A DNA stretch of 7,208 nt from Verrucomicrobiota bacterium. GTDB taxonomy: Bacteria; Verrucomicrobiota; Kiritimatiellia; CAIQIC01; Lenti-01. The translations under genes and the position numbers were made by a program. Positions 6,094 through 7,208 of this stretch are shown here, piece by piece. Where the stretch lies: assembly GCA_003451935.1 (NCBI GenBank), contig DMJA01000142.1, positions 1 to 7,208 of the forward strand, written 5' to 3'. Numbering within the stretch: the first letter of the stretch is position 1; every line of letters begins with the position of its first letter. The notes beneath the pieces were generated by a model. It did not search any database and was not told the origin of the DNA. It saw only the letters and a program-made list of their open reading frames with translations.

Positions 6094-7208
6094 GGGCGGT
6101 GGCTTCGCCGGGGAAAGGGAATTTCCGGTGAGCTGAAGGCATAGCTTTTTGCCCAGGATTTGGGACGGGTCCTCGACGAGCACATGGAGCAACCACGCGA
6201 AAAACATGCAGCCGGCCATGACCAAGATGAGGGAAAGCCCGTGGGGAAAACCCTTTTCCGACAAGATCCGGAGGGCGGTGAATCCAGCGATGGCGTGGAT
6301 GACGTACAGCGGATAGCTGATGTCGGCCAGAAAATTGAACACGCGATTTCCGCGAAATGGTCCTGGAAACACATAGGCGAATGCAAACGTCAGCAAGGCG
6401 ATGCCATAGCTTCCCGCAAGCACCGGGCTCCACGGATATGGCCCGGCCAGCCCGTGGAGGCAGAACAGGGCATACAGGGAGAAGATCCCCAAACAGGCCG
6501 TATTCCGGTTTACTTTGCCCCGGTGCAAGAAATGGAACATGACCCCGATGAACATGAAGATGATATAGCGCGAAGCCGTGAGGAGCACCATGCCCAGCCG
6601 GTAGAACGAAGCATGGTTCTTTTCCCAGCCCGGAAGCATCCGGTCCAGAAGCAACGCCAGCAGGAAAAGGATGACTGGCGCCCCGAACGCCTTGAGGGAA
6701 TAACGCCGGAGCCAAACGATCAAGACGGCACAGAGGAAATAGAACTTCAATTCGATTTCAAGCGTCCAGACGATGAAGTCGATGTGCCGGGACCACAGGA
6801 TGTCCCGAATGCCGGGCACGTAATGGATGAGCACTTCCGGAAGGCGGTAGGGCCATGCGACGTCGAAATAGCGCGTGCCCAGAAGCAGCGCGAACAACGT
6901 CAGGCTGAACCCGGCGAGATAGGTGGGAACTATGCGGAACAGCCGGTTGACCGAGAAGCCCAGCCAGCTCATTTTCTGCAGAGAGAAGGGGATGACGAAC
7001 CCGCTGATGATGAAAAAAAGGGCGACGCCAAAAGGGGCCAGGTTGAAAAAGGGCGACGCATCCAGCCAAAGGGAATAGAACTCGACGGGATGGGCCTCTG
7101 CCGGCAAGGCGGGGACACAAATCATGGCGGCGATCAAATCGCGCCCGGGGCCGAAGAACCCGAGATAGTGGGCAACCATCACCGCGACGGCCGCAAATCC
7201 CCGCAACG
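6085..7208 (-). CDS. Acyltransferase-3 (OafA/YrhL-type) integral membrane acyltransferase (5' partial)
   Basis: Polytopic inner-membrane protein expected to transfer an acyl group, usually acetyl, to a sugar of a surface glycan. 373 residues are visible. The frame is open at the right edge, and the first TTG is the Leu of the family's LRGFAA motif rather than a clear start, so perhaps 5-20 residues are missing. R2 and H13 form the R-x10-H motif characteristic of acyltransferase-3 proteins. Further family marks are FFIISGFVIPF (64-74), NRLFRIVPTY (87-96), WTLEIELKFYFL (147-158, with E152 at the conserved acidic position) and ISYPLYVIHA (296-305). About ten hydrophobic segments are spread along the chain, among them about 59-75, 96-110, 155-167, 175-189, 205-226, 238-250, 265-280 and 325-345. 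It is convergent to the perosamine genes, with only 18 bp between stops, so it belongs to a separate transcript. Target and acyl donor are unknown; O-acetylation of the O-antigen is the natural guess. Confidence 0.9.
   Translation of the reverse strand, partial: LRGFAAVAVMVAHYLGFFGPGRDLIAAMICVPALPAEAHPVEFYSLWLDASPFFNLAPFGVALFFIISGFVIPFSLQKMSWLGFSVNRLFRIVPTYLAGFSLTLFALLLGTRYFDVAWPYRLPEVLIHYVPGIRDILWSRHIDFIVWTLEIELKFYFLCAVLIVWLRRYSLKAFGAPVILFLLALLLDRMLPGWEKNHASFYRLGMVLLTASRYIIFMFIGVMFHFLHRGKVNRNTACLGIFSLYALFCLHGLAGPYPWSPVLAGSYGIALLTFAFAYVFPGPFRGNRVFNFLADISYPLYVIHAIAGFTALRILSEKGFPHGLSLILVMAGCMFFAWLLHVLVEDPSQILGKKLCLQLTGNSLSPAKPPPSA

Noticed and set aside
1..7208. Insertion sequence ends, tRNA genes, CRISPR repeats, phage genes or toxin-antitoxin modules.
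   Set aside because: Reading both strands I found no terminal inverted repeats, spaced direct repeats, tRNA-like folds or transposase/integrase motifs; essentially every base belongs to the seven described genes.

Overview
The window is a GC-rich (about 60 % by eye), fully coding piece of a cell-surface polysaccharide cluster, most likely an O-antigen (LPS) locus exported by an ABC transporter. A Wzt-type ATPase, a perosamine synthase and an acyltransferase-3 membrane protein point to a Gram-negative or otherwise LPS-bearing bacterium. Nothing in the window (no rRNA, no housekeeping gene) fixes the lineage, so I do not name one. There are no RNA genes, CRISPR arrays, insertion sequences or long repeats, and no non-coding gap longer than 18 bp.

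Layout. On the + strand, five genes are packed head to tail: (1) the 3' part of an O-antigen ABC transporter ATPase with a Wzt C-terminal substrate-binding domain (1-913, cut by the left edge); (2) an FkbM-family methyltransferase (910-1794); (3) a GT-B glycosyltransferase (1791-3080); (4) a second GT-B glycosyltransferase (3077-4327); (5) a GDP-perosamine synthase very like E. coli O157 RfbE/Per (4324-5430). After a 6-bp gap comes a sixth + strand gene, a PglD/NeuD-type left-handed beta-helix sugar N-acetyltransferase (5437-6066). A convergent - strand gene, an acyltransferase-3 membrane protein (6085-7208, start cut by the right edge), closes the window.

How the genes work together (inference from families and order). 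Per would aminate GDP-4-keto-6-deoxymannose to GDP-perosamine, and the hexapeptide enzyme would N-acetylate the 4-amino group. The two glycosyltransferases would build the glycan on a lipid carrier, and the FkbM enzyme would O-methylate it. The Wzt C-terminal domain would recognise the finished chain, perhaps its methyl-capped end, for export. The acyltransferase could O-acylate the glycan at the membrane. The earlier steps (mannose-1-phosphate guanylyltransferase, GDP-mannose 4,6-dehydratase) and the permease Wzm are not in the window. The first four gene junctions are all 4-bp ATGA stop/start overlaps, so genes 1-5 are probably one translationally coupled transcript.

I see no wholly new system. 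The points most worth a second look are the Wzt-C/FkbM adjacency (possible chain-capping pair), the N-acetyl-perosamine pair, and the unbroken run of ATGA overlaps.
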